Source of the DNA: Candidatus Omnitrophota bacterium
GTDB taxonomy: Bacteria; Hinthialibacterota; Hinthialibacteria; Hinthialibacterales; Hinthialibacteraceae
DNA: 64,000 nt
NCBI GenBank assembly: GCA_013177805.1
Contig: JABLXU010000013.1
Span: forward strand, 62,001-126,000
Direction: 5' to 3'
Shown here: positions 36,629 to 45,101 of the stretch, one piece after another
Layout: each line of letters begins with the position of its first letter
Numbering within the stretch: position 1 is the stretch's first letter
Made by a program: the position numbers and the translations under genes
The notes under the pieces: model-generated
The model's database searches: none
What the model was told of the DNA's origin: nothing
The model's input: the letters and a program-made list of their open reading frames with translations, nothing else

Positions 36629-37192
36629 TCAATTTCCCTCTCCCAGCCGGTTGCCCGCGGAATCGGCATAGAAATATCCCTTGCTGACCAGCCCGTTGCT
36701 GGGATGATAAGGCGCCGAGTGGAATTCATATTGATGATAAAAGTTCCGCGTGCCGGCATGAATCAAGCGGGGAGCAATTCCCGACGGTCCCGGCCCCCAG
36801 ACAAACCACACGGCCTTGCTTTCGGTTGGATATTTCAGCGCCGCGGAGACATGGCGGACATACCCATAATAGAGGGGGAAGACCCGCGACGAATCGGAGC
36901 CTGGCGCGAATGGATCCAACCAATCCACCTCCGGGATATGAGGAAAGAGCGCCTGAACATCGGCGGCCAGGTTTCCTTCCCGCCGCTTCAGATCGTCGGG
37001 AATCCGGGCGGGCACGGTGGGATCCAACTGGGCGCCACCTGTCAAGGACAGAATCTGATTCGCCCGCCCGAAAAAATGAAGGACGTTAACCTCCATTCGC
37101 AATTCCCGGTACCGCCATGTCACGATCCCGGCCAGAAATGTGGCCGTCAGCAGGCCAATCAACAGCCGCGGCCACGCCCGTGGGATCCGCAT
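36629..37192 (-). CDS. Pilin-like protein without a prepilin cleavage motif
   Basis: A 187-residue protein with one N-terminal membrane helix (LLIGLLTATFLAGIVTW) followed by a soluble domain. It lacks the G-FTLIE leader, yet its C-terminal segment HPSNGLVSKGYFYADSAG closely resembles the ends of the two pseudopilins in this window (DPSNGLVSDGN and DATNGLASAGN). I infer a diverged pilin-type fold that is membrane-anchored but not processed by the prepilin peptidase. It starts four bases after the dgt stop and is probably co-transcribed with it. Confidence 0.7.
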   Translation of the reverse strand: MRIPRAWPRLLIGLLTATFLAGIVTWRYRELRMEVNVLHFFGRANQILSLTGGAQLDPTVPARIPDDLKRREGNLAADVQALFPHIPEVDWLDPFAPGSDSSRVFPLYYGYVRHVSAALKYPTESKAVWFVWGPGPSGIAPRLIHAGTRNFYHQYEFHSAPYHPSNGLVSKGYFYADSAGNRLGEGN

Positions 37193-37196
37193 GGCC

Positions 37197-38312
37197 TCAC
37201 CCCCCGAACAATTGCCGTCGGTCTTCCTCCGCGTAACGGTCGGTCATGCCGGAAATATAATCCGCCACCGTGCGGGAAAGGCCGTCGCTTTCGATGCGTT
37301 GTTGATACGAGATGGGCAGTTGCCGCGGATGGCGGCTGTAATGCTCGAACAGCGACTCGATGATCCGGTAACACCGGCTGTTCGCCCGCAGCACACGCGG
37401 ATGTTGGTATAAATGTTCAGACAAAAACGCCTTCGCCTCATTGACTTTCTGTCGCATGGCCTCGCTGAAATCCACCACCTGGGGATCGGGAACGCCGGTG
37501 AGGCCTTCCAACCGGCGCGCGGTGGCGGTAATGACGTCCGTCACTTCCAGGTTGATCACGGCGATGATCAACTGATACCGCTTCCGCTTGCTGTCCATAC
37601 CTGGATTCTGCTCCATCGCGGCCGCGAACGCGTCCCGCCACAAAGGCACCTGGATGACGTCTTCTTCCCGCAAAAATCCGGCATCGATCCCGTCATCCAA
37701 ATCATGGCTGGTGTAGGAAATGGCGTCCGCGATATCCACGATCCGCGATTCAAGGGACGGCTCCGGGGGCAGATCGGCACCCATTCCGGGGTAGGCCTTC
37801 TTCCCCTTGAGAATCCCCCGGCGGGTTTCGCGGGTCAGATTCAATCCCGGAAAATGGGGATAGCGGTACTCCAATACATCCACAATCCGCAATGCCTGGG
37901 CGTTGTGTTCAAAAAATTCGCCATCCTTCATCAATTCGTTCAGAATCCGTTCCCCGGCGTGGCCGAAGGGGGGATGCCCCAGGTCGTGCGCCAACGCTCC
38001 CGCCTCGCACAGTTCTTCGTTCAGGCACAAGGCGCGGGCCATGGTACGCGCGATCTGGGCCACCTCCAAAGTATGGGTTAACCGGGTCCGGTAATGATCT
38101 CCCGTCCCGGCTAAAAACACCTGCGTTTTGTATTCGAGACGGCGGAACGCTTCGCAATGTATGACGCGGTCCCGGTCGCGTTGAAAACACGTCCGGTACT
38201 CGTGCTCTTCCTCGGGATACAACCTTCCCCGGGAATTGCCCGAACAAACCGCGTACGGAGCCAAAATCTCCCGCTCGCGTTGTTCTTGTTGGATGCGCGT
38301 CAACAAAATCAA
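37197..38312 (-). CDS. dgt: Deoxyguanosinetriphosphate triphosphohydrolase-like protein
   Basis: A 371-residue HD-domain hydrolase of the dGTPase family, splitting dNTPs into deoxynucleoside and triphosphate. The N-terminal RDRDRVIHCEAFRRLEYKTQV segment and TRLTHTLEVAQIAR are family signatures; the metal site is AHDLGHPPFGHAGE (His-Asp pair), with the later Asp in SRIVDIADAISY. The start appears to be TTG 38312, preceded by GTGGAG; no ATG lies between it and the conserved N terminus. Length matches the bacterial short form. Confidence 0.92.
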   Translation of the reverse strand: MILLTRIQQEQREREILAPYAVCSGNSRGRLYPEEEHEYRTCFQRDRDRVIHCEAFRRLEYKTQVFLAGTGDHYRTRLTHTLEVAQIARTMARALCLNEELCEAGALAHDLGHPPFGHAGERILNELMKDGEFFEHNAQALRIVDVLEYRYPHFPGLNLTRETRRGILKGKKAYPGMGADLPPEPSLESRIVDIADAISYTSHDLDDGIDAGFLREEDVIQVPLWRDAFAAAMEQNPGMDSKRKRYQLIIAVINLEVTDVITATARRLEGLTGVPDPQVVDFSEAMRQKVNEAKAFLSEHLYQHPRVLRANSRCYRIIESLFEHYSRHPRQLPISYQQRIESDGLSRTVADYISGMTDRYAEEDRRQLFGG

Positions 38313-38393
38313 TGCTCCACCCTCACTGGTTGTACGTTAAAAATCGTTATCACAAATCATATACGGACGGCCGATGGGCTCACCTTGATCCCT

Positions 38394-38966
38394 TCAGATC
38401 GACTCCGGTGGAACGTAACCCGGACGCACATCGCTCATGTCCACCGTCTCGTTGCCGACCCGGTACCGGTTGCCACCCAGGTAATACACCAAACGCGCCT
38501 GCGGCAACCATTCGCGATCATAAAAATTGGGATTCACTATAATGGAAAGCACTTCCCCTGTAATCAAGGGCCGGTTGCCGCTGGAATATATATCCCGCAC
38601 CCGGCATTCGATGTTGGCCAGGCAATTGGTCACCACCAAGGGGCTGACCGCCCGGCCCCGCGCCGTGGTCAGATTCAAATGGCTGATCTTGTCCACATCC
38701 CGGCCGGAATGGACCCCGCAAAAATGGATCGCCTTCAGGAGTTTATCATCCGGCACGGCCAGGATGAAATCCCCGCTTTCCCGGATATAATGATAGCTCA
38801 TGGAACTGGGCTTCAATGAGAGGGCAAGCATCGGGGGATCGCCGCTCACGGGCATATACCACACCAACGGACTGAGGGTGTTGTAGCGTCCCTGCCGCGA
38901 CGAAAGCAGCAAAACCGGATGGGTTACCAGCATGGACTCAAACGACTCGTTGGGTATGGTGATCAT
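38394..38966 (-). CDS. Flavin reductase-like (FMN-binding split barrel) protein
   Basis: A 190-residue protein of the flavin reductase domain family: HPVLLLSSRQGRYNTLSPLVW near the start, LSLKPSSMSYHYIRESGDFIL in the middle (phosphate-binding region) and a downstream GRAVSPLVVTNCLANIECRV strand. Members bind FMN and reduce it or act as oxygenase partners. The start MITIPNESF at 38966 is chosen because upstream sequence is not conserved in character; a GGGGG run lies 12 bases ahead. No partner oxygenase is present. Confidence 0.82.
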   Translation of the reverse strand: MITIPNESFESMLVTHPVLLLSSRQGRYNTLSPLVWYMPVSGDPPMLALSLKPSSMSYHYIRESGDFILAVPDDKLLKAIHFCGVHSGRDVDKISHLNLTTARGRAVSPLVVTNCLANIECRVRDIYSSGNRPLITGEVLSIIVNPNFYDREWLPQARLVYYLGGNRYRVGNETVDMSDVRPGYVPPESI

Positions 38967-39205
38967 GGGCGCGCAATGCCCCCTTTCGTCTCCCGCGATG
39001 GAACACCGGGCTTGCGGCCGGATTTCCTTCCCGCGGTTCAGCCCCGGCTCTGGCCGGAGCGGACCGGCGGTCCGGAAGGATTTCCGGGGAATCAAAACGA
39101 AGAGACGGTTTACGACCGTTGCTTTTCCCTTCGACCATTATTACAATCGCTTTTTGCATATACAATCCTGGCCAACGCAAAAGCCGTTAAAGTTAGGTAA
39201 GTGAT

Positions 39206-40492
39206 TTGGATATCGCAACCACCCATTTAACCCGTTCGCCGTATGATATTTTGAAAGTGAACCGCTGGGTTACGGACGAGGTCATCAAGCAACAGTATTT
39301 TCACCTCGTCAAACAATATAACCCGGAATATTTCCCGGATGAGTTCATCGAAATCCGGACGGCGTATGATGTGTTGAAAGATTATAGTACCCGGGCGGCC
39401 ACGGATATCGAACTGTTTTCTCCCGCTCCCCCCTTCTCGTTTTCCGATTATCCGGAATATCCTCATCAAACCCTCTCGTTGTTCAAACTGAACCAGGAAA
39501 TGAAGACCCTCCGCGGGGATACACCCCTGGACCAGCTGACCGGCGAGGTGCGCGCCCAAGCCCTCCACCTGCTTCGGGGTATCGGGCTGTACTACGTCTC
39601 GCACAACCAGTTTCCCGAAGCGGTGGAAGCGTGGCGGCAGGTATTGGCCTACGCCCCGGACGATGAGGAAACCCGGCGGAACATATCGTACGTCTATTGG
39701 AACGAGGGATATGAACGGGCATTGGAAGGGGATTTCGCGAAAGCCCAGGAAATCTTCTCCCAACTGGTGGATTCCGGCCTCCACCATGGGGCGGTCTACC
39801 AGAATTTGGCCCTCTGCCTGGAAAAACAAGGCAACAAAGATGCCGCTCTGGAAGCCTGGGGCCAGGTTTTGGACTATTATAAGAAGCAACTGAAGAACGA
39901 CCCGGCTAATGAATACCTCAAGGCCTTGGTTCTCGCCATTCACAAGTACACAGGTGGAAAATTTTTAAAAGACTCCAAGACGGTCAGCGATGACAGCGAA
40001 TACGTCTCCGCCCGCTCAGCCAAGGAACTGGGGTACGCGTGCATCAAAAACGGCAACTGGAAACAAGCGGCCGAAGCCTTGGAACGCGCCCTCAACGAGG
40101 ATAAAAACGATATCGATGTCCTCTGCCAGCTGGGTTGGGCCTATCTCAACACCAATCAACAAGCCAAGGCTTTCCACATGTGGAACAGCGCGTTGAAGAA
40201 AGCCCCCGGCCGCCGTCAAGTGATCGACCACCTGGTCCGGGGCTACACCATTTTCGGCAAACGGCTCAAGGAACAACGCATTTTCAACCAGGCGCTTGTT
40301 CAATTCAAAAACGCGTTGAAATATGAACCAATGAACGTCGAACTGCGCACCTTGCTGGCGGATACCTACTATCAAATGCGCAACTATCCCTCCGCCATTC
40401 AAGAGTATCAGCGCATCCTGGAAATCGAACCCCGGAACAAAGAAGCGCGGCAAGGGATTCGGGAAGCCAAACGCCTCGGGGGGCTGCGGTAA
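39206..40492 (+). CDS. TPR protein with degenerate J-domain-like N terminus
   Basis: A 428-residue cytoplasmic protein starting at TTG 39206; an in-frame stop at 39194 excludes an earlier start. Residues 10-70 follow the J-domain pattern (SPYDILKVNRWVTDEVIKQQY, then EFIEIRTAYDVLKD), but the HPD tripeptide that activates DnaK is replaced by NPE in KQYNPEYF. Residues 110-428 contain TPR-like repeats, including GYACIKNGNWKQAAEALERAL and ALKYEPMNVELRTLLADTYY. It overlaps the GrpE-like gene in a TAATG stop-start, and a DnaK-like gene follows. I infer a client-recruiting partner of that Hsp70. Confidence 0.85.
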   Translation: MDIATTHLTRSPYDILKVNRWVTDEVIKQQYFHLVKQYNPEYFPDEFIEIRTAYDVLKDYSTRAATDIELFSPAPPFSFSDYPEYPHQTLSLFKLNQEMKTLRGDTPLDQLTGEVRAQALHLLRGIGLYYVSHNQFPEAVEAWRQVLAYAPDDEETRRNISYVYWNEGYERALEGDFAKAQEIFSQLVDSGLHHGAVYQNLALCLEKQGNKDAALEAWGQVLDYYKKQLKNDPANEYLKALVLAIHKYTGGKFLKDSKTVSDDSEYVSARSAKELGYACIKNGNWKQAAEALERALNEDKNDIDVLCQLGWAYLNTNQQAKAFHMWNSALKKAPGRRQVIDHLVRGYTIFGKRLKEQRIFNQALVQFKNALKYEPMNVELRTLLADTYYQMRNYPSAIQEYQRILEIEPRNKEARQGIREAKRLGGLR

Positions 40493-41016
40493 TGGGCTGG
40501 CTTCAGGATTCCATTGACCCAAAAGAAGAATTCCCGATCGATTTTTTGCCGTTGGAGACATTGGGAGAGAAGCACGGAGACGCCCTCAGCCTTTTCTATC
40601 GGCATGCCCTTAAGGAACGAGAATCCGGGCAGCGGCTCCCGGTTCCCGTGTCCCTCGACCGCCCCAAGGAGGCTTTTTTCCGCCGCATCCTTCCAATCCT
40701 GGATGGATTCGATAATATCTTCAAATACGCCGGCACCAGTAACATCCAGGGGGATGAAACGCTCTCAAATTGGTTGAAAACGCTGGAAACCATGTACCGC
40801 CGCTTGTTGTCGACTCTAGAAAAAGAGGGCTTGGTCGCGATAGAATCGGTAGGGCAGAAACTCGATCTCTCCGTACATGAAGTCGTGCAAACCCGCGAAG
40901 TGCCTGGAGTTCCCGAAAACACCATTGTGGAAGAGTTGGTCAAGGGCTACCGCTTCGGACGCCGCGTGCTGCGCGATGCCAAGGTGATTGTTGCGCAAAA
41001 ACCCTCTGCGGATTGA
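40492..41016 (+). CDS. grpE: GrpE-like nucleotide exchange factor
   Basis: A 174-residue GrpE homologue. The C-terminal beta domain is well preserved: TLEKEGLVAIESVGQKLDLS, HEVVQTREVPGVPENTIVEE, then GYRFGRRVLRDAKVIVAQKP. The N-terminal long helix of typical GrpE is shortened and replaced by a proline-containing segment (EFPIDFLPLETLG), with the helix recognisable from FFRRILPILDGFDNIF. It exchanges ADP for ATP on an Hsp70. ATG 40492 overlaps the previous stop. Partner is presumably the DnaK homologue 184 bases downstream. Confidence 0.9.
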   Translation: MGWLQDSIDPKEEFPIDFLPLETLGEKHGDALSLFYRHALKERESGQRLPVPVSLDRPKEAFFRRILPILDGFDNIFKYAGTSNIQGDETLSNWLKTLETMYRRLLSTLEKEGLVAIESVGQKLDLSVHEVVQTREVPGVPENTIVEELVKGYRFGRRVLRDAKVIVAQKPSAD

Positions 41017-41062
41017 TGCCGCAGGATAGTATTTGGCCAGAGGAAAATATAATAATAGGAAG

Positions 41063-41093
41063 ACCCCCGCGGGGGTGGCGCCCCGCCGGGGGT
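41063..41093 (+). other. Very GC-rich hairpin between grpE-like and dnaK-like genes
   Basis: ACCCCC-GCGGGG pairs with CCCCGC-(C)-GGGGGT, a 12-bp stem with one bulged C and loop GTGGCG. There is no T tract, so it is not a classical terminator. It lies just before the dnaK promoter candidate and may dampen read-through or protect the 3' end of the upstream mRNA. Confidence 0.6.
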
Positions 41094-41118
41094 TGGGATC
41101 AACCGCCGGATGTTTAGG

Positions 41119-41147
41119 GCGACAAAATCATAAAAACACGATATGAT
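41119..41147 (+). promoter_or_regulatory. Candidate promoter of the dnaK-like gene
   Basis: GCGACA at 41119-41124 and TATGAT at 41142-41147 with a 17-base spacer, 53 bases ahead of the ATG. It resembles the vegetative consensus (four and five of six bases). I see no CIRCE element. Confidence 0.4.
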
Positions 41148-41199
41148 GATAACTGGCGCGGACTGTGCCAGGGGACTTTGTCGGAGGAGTAGGTTTTAC

Positions 41200-42954
41200 A
41201 TGGCACACATTCTGGGAATCGATCTTGGAACGACCAACTCCGTCATGGCTTACATGCAAGGGGAAAAATCAACGATCATCCCCAACGATGTAGGCGACCG
41301 TTTAACCCCATCCGTGGTGTATTTCCAAGAAGACGGCACGATTCTTGTTGGAAAAAAAGCCCGGCGTGCCGCGGGACTCAATCCCCGCCGAGCGGTGTTC
41401 TCGATCAAGCGGCACATGGGTACCGGTTTCCGCGTGGACATCGACGGACACAAATACACGCCTCAGGAAATCTCGGCGTGTATCTTACAGAAACTGAAGA
41501 CGGATGCCGAGGCGTATTTCGGCGAAGAGTGTCCCCAGGCAGTGATCACGGTCCCTGCCTATTTTACGGACGCCCAGCGGGCCGCCACCCGGGACGCCGG
41601 TCAAATCGCCGGCTTTCATGTGCGCCGCATTATCGACGAACCGACGGCCGCCGCCATCTCCTACGGCCTGGAAAAAGAAAACGACCAGATTCTCATGGTG
41701 TACGACCTCGGAGGCGGGACCTTCGACGTTTCCATCATCGAGATGGTCAAAGGAGTGTTCCAGGTTCTCTCCATCAAGGGCAACAACCACCTTGGAGGCG
41801 ATGACTTCGACCAGCGGATCGTGGAATACCTCCTGGAACGGTTCAAGGAGAAAGAGGGCATTGACCTCTCCGAGGATTACAAGGCCATGTTCCGCCTCCG
41901 CGAGGCGGCTCAGGAAGCCAAAATCGAACTCTCCGGCGTCACCCGCACCCACATCATCGTCGACGCCATCGCCATGACCTCCAAAGGCCCCATCACCCTC
42001 GAAGAAGAGTTGACCCGGGCCACCCTGGAAAGTTTGATCGATGACCTCCTGGAAATGACCGTTGGACCGACCCAGGACGCCATCCAAGACGCCGGCCTTC
42101 AGCCCGAAGATATCTCGAACGTGCTCCTGGTGGGTGGCAGCACCCGGATCCCTAAGGTTCAACGGCTGGTTCACCGGATCGTCAACAAAGAACCGCGCAA
42201 GGATGTCAATCCGGATGAATGCGTGGCTCTCGGCGCCGGCATTCAGGCTTCCATTCTCGCCCCCCTGGACGACGAATTGCAACTCACCTCCGCGGATCAA
42301 GTCCGCAAGGACGGCCCGGTCATTGTCCACCTCACGCCCTTCTCTCTAGGCGTGGGGCTGTCCGACGACCGCTATGGCGTCTTGATCGAACGCAACTCGA
42401 CGTATCCTTCTGAAGCGCGCGATATCTTCACCACTACCCGGGACTTCCAAACCGCCATCAGCTTCCCCATCTATGAAGGCGAAGAGATGGTGGCATCGCA
42501 AAACACGTTCCTGGACATGCTCCGCATCGATAATATCCCCCCCGCGCCCCGCGGCGTTCCCCGGATCGAGGTAACCTTCCGGCTCAACCAGGACCGGATT
42601 CTCGAAGCCACGGCCAAGGACCTTACTACCGACAATGAAGTTAGTATTACCGTCATGGCCACTGACAACCGCCTGACTGAGGAGGAAGTGAGACAACTCA
42701 CCCGCGACGCGCAGGAGCGTGTGGCCCGTATGATGCGCCACCGCAAGGAAGAAGAACTGGCCAATCAGGTTGATTCCCTGCTCTTCAAAGCAAGACGCAT
42801 CTTCTCCGACCAGGAAGATCCCATGGCGGAAGAGGCCTTGCGGGTCGTCAACGAGTTGGAAATGGCCCGCAACCGCGCCGACCAACACTCCGTGCAGGAA
42901 AAAATCGGGCAACTGACCGAAATGTTGACCAAGTATGAAACCACAGATTATTGA
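41200..42954 (+). CDS. dnaK: Hsp70/DnaK-family chaperone, shortened
   Basis: A 584-residue Hsp70. The ATPase domain has ILGIDLGTTNSV (phosphate 1), VITVPAYFTDAQRAATRDAG, DEPTAAAISYGL, VYDLGGGTFDVSI (phosphate 2) and VLLVGGSTRIPKVQ (adenosine). The linker normally written DVLLLDVTPLSLG reads GPVIVHLTPFSLG, so the conserved Asp-Val-Leu stretch is lost. The substrate domain retains DNIPPAPRGVPRIEVTF; the C-terminal lid is present but the disordered tail is short, making it about 50 residues shorter than housekeeping DnaK. ATG 41200 with GGAGGAG upstream is preferred to 41143. Probably a specialised second Hsp70 serving the TPR/J-like neighbour. Confidence 0.93.
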   Translation: MAHILGIDLGTTNSVMAYMQGEKSTIIPNDVGDRLTPSVVYFQEDGTILVGKKARRAAGLNPRRAVFSIKRHMGTGFRVDIDGHKYTPQEISACILQKLKTDAEAYFGEECPQAVITVPAYFTDAQRAATRDAGQIAGFHVRRIIDEPTAAAISYGLEKENDQILMVYDLGGGTFDVSIIEMVKGVFQVLSIKGNNHLGGDDFDQRIVEYLLERFKEKEGIDLSEDYKAMFRLREAAQEAKIELSGVTRTHIIVDAIAMTSKGPITLEEELTRATLESLIDDLLEMTVGPTQDAIQDAGLQPEDISNVLLVGGSTRIPKVQRLVHRIVNKEPRKDVNPDECVALGAGIQASILAPLDDELQLTSADQVRKDGPVIVHLTPFSLGVGLSDDRYGVLIERNSTYPSEARDIFTTTRDFQTAISFPIYEGEEMVASQNTFLDMLRIDNIPPAPRGVPRIEVTFRLNQDRILEATAKDLTTDNEVSITVMATDNRLTEEEVRQLTRDAQERVARMMRHRKEEELANQVDSLLFKARRIFSDQEDPMAEEALRVVNELEMARNRADQHSVQEKIGQLTEMLTKYETTDY

Positions 42955-43353
42955 CCAGACCGTCGTTCCATAAAGCCTCATTCAGGCGGCAGCGAACCTT
43001 CCCGGCTGCAACGGCAGTGGATGATTATTCAAGATCATGGATCAAGAAGACGGCCTCCGGGCCGTCTTCCCGTTTGTAAAGAATCGGACAGGCCGGGCCG
43101 TATCAAGGGAATCCCGGGGAGAGAACGCGGCAATAGGCATGGTCATGGTTTGTCGAGTACTATATTCATGGCCATTATGGATTTTGAAAAATTGAATGAT
43201 GTTCGGCCCGCACCGAGAAGCCGATTTCCGGACCGGGCATTTCCCGCCTCTCCGCGAAATCCGGGAGGGTAACCATTCCGGACGGAGGATCGTTACCCGT
43301 GTAATGGCCCGGCCGGGCTCCGGATGGAACCGTTCAAGAAAGGAATCGATAGG
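42955..43353. other. 399-base intergenic region downstream of dnaK
   Basis: Contains the hairpin at 43046-43069 and an AT-rich patch near 43155-43200 (TATATT, TTGAAAAATTGAATGATG) that may hold the promoter of the next gene. No ORF or RNA gene is convincing. Confidence 0.4.
43046..43069 (+). terminator. Hairpin, probable terminator after dnaK
   Basis: A perfect 10-bp stem GAAGACGGCC / GGCCGTCTTC with a four-base loop, followed only by CCGTTTG. The stem is strong but the T tract is poor. Confidence 0.55.
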
Positions 43354-44949
43354 ATGGAGTGGATACTTTGCCCCTCGTGTGGAACAAGCATTCAAACCGA
43401 TCTGGCCCCCGCCGGCGACACTCCCGAGGACCAGCAGACCATCAAACACCTGATCGATACCGCCAACCGCCATTATAACGAGGCGTTGGCCTTGGCCCGC
43501 GCGGGCAACCTGGACGAGGCCCTGGGCCAGGCCGAGGCCGCGATCGCCCTCGTGGGCCGCAATCCCAATTACCATCTCCTGTTGGGATCCATCCACGCCC
43601 AGCGCGGCGACTATGAAGCCGCCATCCAGGCCTGGGAACAGGTGCTTTCCCTCAACCCGGACATGGAAAATGCCTACAACAACATCGACAAGGCCCAGCG
43701 GCTGCTCGAAGAGACCTTCGAAGAGCAAAGTAAGCGCCCCTTCCTCCTCGCCGCGATCGGCGCGGGGGTGGCCGCCTTATTCTTCCTGCTGACGACCGCC
43801 TTGTTCGGCGTGCAATCGTATTACAAAAACGGGAAAATAGCGGATTTGACCGCGCAACTCGAGACCCAAACCACCCAGGCCCTGACGTGGAAACAGCAAT
43901 ACGAGACCCTCACCCGCAACTTCCCCAAGGATGGCTTGGCCGGACTGACCGGGCAGGTCGAATATTGGAAAAAAATCGCCGGAGAACGGGAAAAAACCAT
44001 CGCTCAGCTCCAAACCCGGCATAAGCAGGATCTGGACAAACGCAATCTCGAAGTCCAACAATTGACCCAAGCCAACACCAATCTGCAAAACGAGGTCAAC
44101 AGCCTGCGCCAAAAAGTGGCGCAGATCAATCCCCTTAATGCCGTCATCGCCACCAAGAATCAAACCATCAAGACTCTGCAGGATCAAGTTGAAAAACAAA
44201 AAGAAGAAATCAAGGCCGCCCAGGCAGAGGCCGCCCAGATGAAACAGCAATTGGCCAAAGCCCTGGAAGACGCGCAAAAGACGCGCGACGAAACCAACCA
44301 AACCCTCGCCGCGTCCCGGGCCGCGGCGGACCGGGCCTTGGAATCGATGCGTTCGGAAATGCAAACCCTCCGGGACGAACTGGCCGCCAAAGACCGCCTG
44401 ATTCTCGACCTGCAATACGCCAACGGCCTGACTGTGAAAGCAGCCGAATCCCTCAACCAGGGACGAATCGACACGGCCAGTGAGTTGATCGGCAAAGCCT
44501 TGGAACGCAGCGCGGGCCATGAAGTGGCCTTGTATTACAAAAATCAGATCCAACAAATCCTCAGCGATCCGGTCGAACAGGAAATGCTGCGCCGCCTGGC
44601 TGAAAACCGCGAATCCTTGCGCCGGCAGGTGCTCGCCACTTTGGCCCAGGACAACCTGAAACAAGCCAAATCGCTTCTGGACCAAGGCCGGTTCGATGAG
44701 GCCATCGCGCACGCTAACCGCTTCCTGGCCTATTCACCGGAAGGCTCCAAAGAGGCGGCGGCTTTTCGGGACATTATTCAACAGGCCGAACAACGCCGGG
44801 ATTACGTGACCATTCTTCTTCTGGACGCTAAAAAATACATGTCGGAAAAAAACTACCGCCAAGCGGAAACGATTCTAAAACGCGTGCTTAAAGAATCCCC
44901 CGGTTCCGAAGAGGCCCAGACGCTCCTGCGGCAAATCTCTTCCCGGTAG
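43354..44949 (+). CDS. Zinc-ribbon, TPR and coiled-coil membrane protein
   Basis: A 531-residue protein. Order: a half zinc ribbon at the N terminus (MEWILCPSCGTS), a TPR unit (about 35-115, YNEALALARAGNLDEALGQA), one transmembrane helix (FLLAAIGAGVAALFFLLTTA, near 130-150), a long coiled coil (about 160-370, rich in Gln, Lys and Glu), and C-terminal TPRs (about 380-531). This suggests a single-pass scaffold; which side carries the coiled coil is uncertain. ATG 43354 with AAAGGA upstream is preferred to 43324. It may belong functionally with the chaperone genes before it. A GGGGGCTTTTTT run at about 44962-44973 may terminate it. Confidence 0.8.
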   Translation: MEWILCPSCGTSIQTDLAPAGDTPEDQQTIKHLIDTANRHYNEALALARAGNLDEALGQAEAAIALVGRNPNYHLLLGSIHAQRGDYEAAIQAWEQVLSLNPDMENAYNNIDKAQRLLEETFEEQSKRPFLLAAIGAGVAALFFLLTTALFGVQSYYKNGKIADLTAQLETQTTQALTWKQQYETLTRNFPKDGLAGLTGQVEYWKKIAGEREKTIAQLQTRHKQDLDKRNLEVQQLTQANTNLQNEVNSLRQKVAQINPLNAVIATKNQTIKTLQDQVEKQKEEIKAAQAEAAQMKQQLAKALEDAQKTRDETNQTLAASRAAADRALESMRSEMQTLRDELAAKDRLILDLQYANGLTVKAAESLNQGRIDTASELIGKALERSAGHEVALYYKNQIQQILSDPVEQEMLRRLAENRESLRRQVLATLAQDNLKQAKSLLDQGRFDEAIAHANRFLAYSPEGSKEAAAFRDIIQQAEQRRDYVTILLLDAKKYMSEKNYRQAETILKRVLKESPGSEEAQTLLRQISSR

Positions 44950-45101
44950 TGATGCAGCCGGGGGCTTTTTTCCACGTCTAACTTGCCTGGATTGAATCCT
45001 TTGAGTTACTATTCCTTACAAAGGGACGGACAAGCGGAACCAGTGAAAGGCCTGGACCGCGCGTACCCTGTCCCCCGGCGCGGGAGGAAGTGGCGGCCAT
45101 C

